In this document: one piece after another, positions 4,716 through 5,979 of the stretch
How the letters are laid out: every line of letters starts with the position of its first letter
Numbering within the stretch: position 1 is the first letter of the stretch
NCBI GenBank assembly: GCA_030043285.1
Contig: JASHXZ010000408.1
Location: 1-5,979 of the forward strand
From: Xanthobacteraceae bacterium
GTDB lineage: Bacteria; Pseudomonadota; Alphaproteobacteria; Rhizobiales; Xanthobacteraceae
Reading direction: 5' to 3'
DNA: 5,979 nucleotides
The notes under the pieces: generated by a model
The model's input: the letters and a program-made list of their open reading frames with translations, nothing else
What the model was told of the DNA's origin: nothing
The model's database searches: none
Program-made: the position numbers and the translations under genes

Positions 4716-5979
4716 ATGGACGACCTGTTGTGCGAGTTTTTGACCGAGACCAACGAGAGTCTCGATCAGGTCGATGCCGAGCTGGTGCGTTTCGAGCGCG
4801 AGCCGAACAACCGCGACATTCTCGGCCATATCTTCCGTCTGGTCCACACCATCAAGGGCACCTGCGGGTTCCTTGCGCTGCCGCGGCTCGAAGCGCTGAC
4901 CCATGCGGCCGAAACGCTGATGGGCAAATTTCGCGACGGCATGCCGGTCACTGCCGATGCCGTCACGCTCATTCTCTCGACCATCGACCGCATCAAGCTC
5001 ATTCTCGACGAGCTTGAAACCAACCAGCGGGAGCCTGACGGCAGCGACAACGACCTGATCGGCAGGCTCGGCCACCTGACCCAGGAGCCCGCAGCCGCAC
5101 CGGCACGGGCTCCAGCGCTAACGCCGGCGCCTGAGGAGATGGACGAATCCGAAGCGGCGCAGCCGGCCGAAGCCTCGGAAAAAACCCCGCCGCAACCGGC
5201 CGAAGTCTCCGACAAAATCCCGCCGCAGCAGGGCGATGACGAGCGCGGCGAGCGCGTCGCCAACCATTCAATTCGTGTCAACGTCGATACGCTCGACCAT
5301 CTGATGACGACGGTGTCGGAGCTGGTGCTCACCCGCAATCAGCTCCTCGAAATCGTGCGCCGCCACGAGGATTCCGATTTCAAGGTGCCGCTGCAGCGGC
5401 TCTCCAACGTCACCGCCGAGCTGCAGGAAGGCGTGATGAAGACGCGCATGCAGCCGATCGGCAACGCGTGGCAGAAGCTGCCGCGCATCGTGCGCGATTT
5501 GTGCGCCGAGCTCGGCAAGGACATCGAGCTGAAAATGATCGGCGCCGAGACCGAGCTCGATCGCCAGGTGCTCGAGCTGGTCAAGGATCCGCTCACCCAT
5601 CTGGTGCGCAACTGCGCCGATCACGGCATCGAAAGGGCTGCCGAGCGCCTTGCCGCCGGCAAACCTGCCAAAGGCACCATCCGGCTTGCCGCCTGTCACC
5701 AGGGCGGCCATATCATCATCGAGATTGCCGACGACGGCCGCGGTCTCGACGTCGCGCGCATCCGCGCCAAGGCCCTCGAGCACGGCCTGGCGAGCGAAGC
5801 CGAGATCGCCGCCAAGTCCGACGCCGAAATCTGCAATTTCATCTTCGCTGCCGGCTTTTCGACTGCGGCGCGTGTCACCAGCGTCTCCGGCCGCGGTGTC
5901 GGCATGGACGTGGTGCGCAGCAATATCGAGCAGATCGGCGGCACCGTGGATCTGCAGTCGGTCGCCGGCGTTGGCGCCA
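4716..5979 (+). CDS. cheA: Chemotaxis histidine kinase CheA, 3' end beyond window
   Basis: The frame stays open for 421 codons to the right edge, so the gene is partial. Domains in order: an HPt (P1) domain at about 1-105 with the phosphorylated His44 in FRLVHTIKGTCGFL; a linker (about 110-184) rich in Pro, Ala and Glu; a P3 dimerisation helix pair (about 185-250, LDHLMTTVSELVLTRNQL); and a P4 ATPase domain with N box HLVRNCADHGIE (Asn299), G1 box DDGRG (339-343), GFST (380-383) and G2 box GRGVGMD (392-398). All the catalytic residues visible are intact, so this is an active-looking kinase that phosphorylates its own P1 domain and then CheY/CheB-type regulators. The linker has no recognisable P2 docking domain. 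The CheW-like P5 domain, and any receiver domain, would lie outside. The ATG at 4716 has AGGGG 9 bp upstream and starts exactly at the conserved helix MDDLLCEFLTE. Genes for CheW, CheY, CheB and CheR may follow, but that is inference. Confidence 0.93.
   Translation, partial: MDDLLCEFLTETNESLDQVDAELVRFEREPNNRDILGHIFRLVHTIKGTCGFLALPRLEALTHAAETLMGKFRDGMPVTADAVTLILSTIDRIKLILDELETNQREPDGSDNDLIGRLGHLTQEPAAAPARAPALTPAPEEMDESEAAQPAEASEKTPPQPAEVSDKIPPQQGDDERGERVANHSIRVNVDTLDHLMTTVSELVLTRNQLLEIVRRHEDSDFKVPLQRLSNVTAELQEGVMKTRMQPIGNAWQKLPRIVRDLCAELGKDIELKMIGAETELDRQVLELVKDPLTHLVRNCADHGIERAAERLAAGKPAKGTIRLAACHQGGHIIIEIADDGRGLDVARIRAKALEHGLASEAEIAAKSDAEICNFIFAAGFSTAARVTSVSGRGVGMDVVRSNIEQIGGTVDLQSVAGVGA
5160..5225 (+). 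repeat. 33-bp imperfect tandem duplication in the cheA linker
   Basis: Two adjacent 33-bp units (5160-5192 and 5193-5225) differ at five positions. They encode QPAEASEKTPP and QPAEVSDKIPP, residues 149-159 and 160-170 of CheA. The duplication is in frame and lies in the disordered linker between the HPt and dimerisation domains, where length change is likely to be tolerated. Confidence 0.75.

Noticed and set aside
4655..5017. Plus-strand 120-codon open frame beginning just before cheA.
   Set aside because: It is out of frame with cheA and mostly overlaps it; its translation is Arg/Ala-rich with no domain. The cheA ATG at 4716 has a ribosome binding site and begins at the conserved HPt helix.
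3894..5075. A 393-codon minus-strand open frame spanning chpT and the start of cheA.
   Set aside because: It is antisense to two firmly identified genes and crosses their intergenic gap. Its product shows no known domain, consistent with a GC-driven shadow.

Overview
The window looks like chromosomal core DNA from a high-GC alphaproteobacterium, most likely of the order Hyphomicrobiales (Bradyrhizobium / Rhodopseudomonas / Pseudolabrys type). The evidence is a ChpT histidine phosphotransferase, an EipA/DUF1134 envelope protein, an alphaproteobacterial-style tRNA promoter, and strong GC bias at third codon positions. I see no insertion sequence, CRISPR array, phage gene or other sign of recent transfer.

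Layout, left to right: a tRNA-Val(CAC) gene on the minus strand, cut by the left edge, with a well-formed promoter about 30 bp upstream. Then come two more minus-strand genes: a membrane-anchored long coiled-coil protein of unknown function (138-1478) and the periplasmic DUF1134 protein EipA (1652-2275). Divergent from eipA is a secreted YHS-domain protein on the plus strand (2404-2901). It converges on cysQ (minus, 2922-3737; GTG start favoured by a well-placed Shine-Dalgarno). Divergent from cysQ is chpT (plus, 3867-4511), followed after a 204-bp gap by cheA (plus, from 4716), which runs off the right edge after 421 codons.

How the genes may work together: ChpT carries phosphate from the CckA kinase to CtrA and CpdR and so controls cell cycle, motility and envelope genes. 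EipA is a CtrA-regulated envelope-integrity factor in Brucella. CheA is the kinase of a chemotaxis-type array. The right half therefore joins a cell-cycle phosphorelay gene to the start of what is probably a che operon. The left half holds housekeeping and envelope genes. CysQ recycles 3'-phosphoadenosine 5'-phosphate and has no obvious tie to its neighbours.

I do not find a clearly undescribed multi-gene system. The points most worth a second look are the uncharacterised coiled-coil membrane protein, the chpT-cheA adjacency, a CheA that seems to lack the P2 domain and has a duplicated linker segment, the YHS protein with an Asp-Pro where family members usually have cysteine, and a TTAA dyad resembling a mis-spaced CtrA box.
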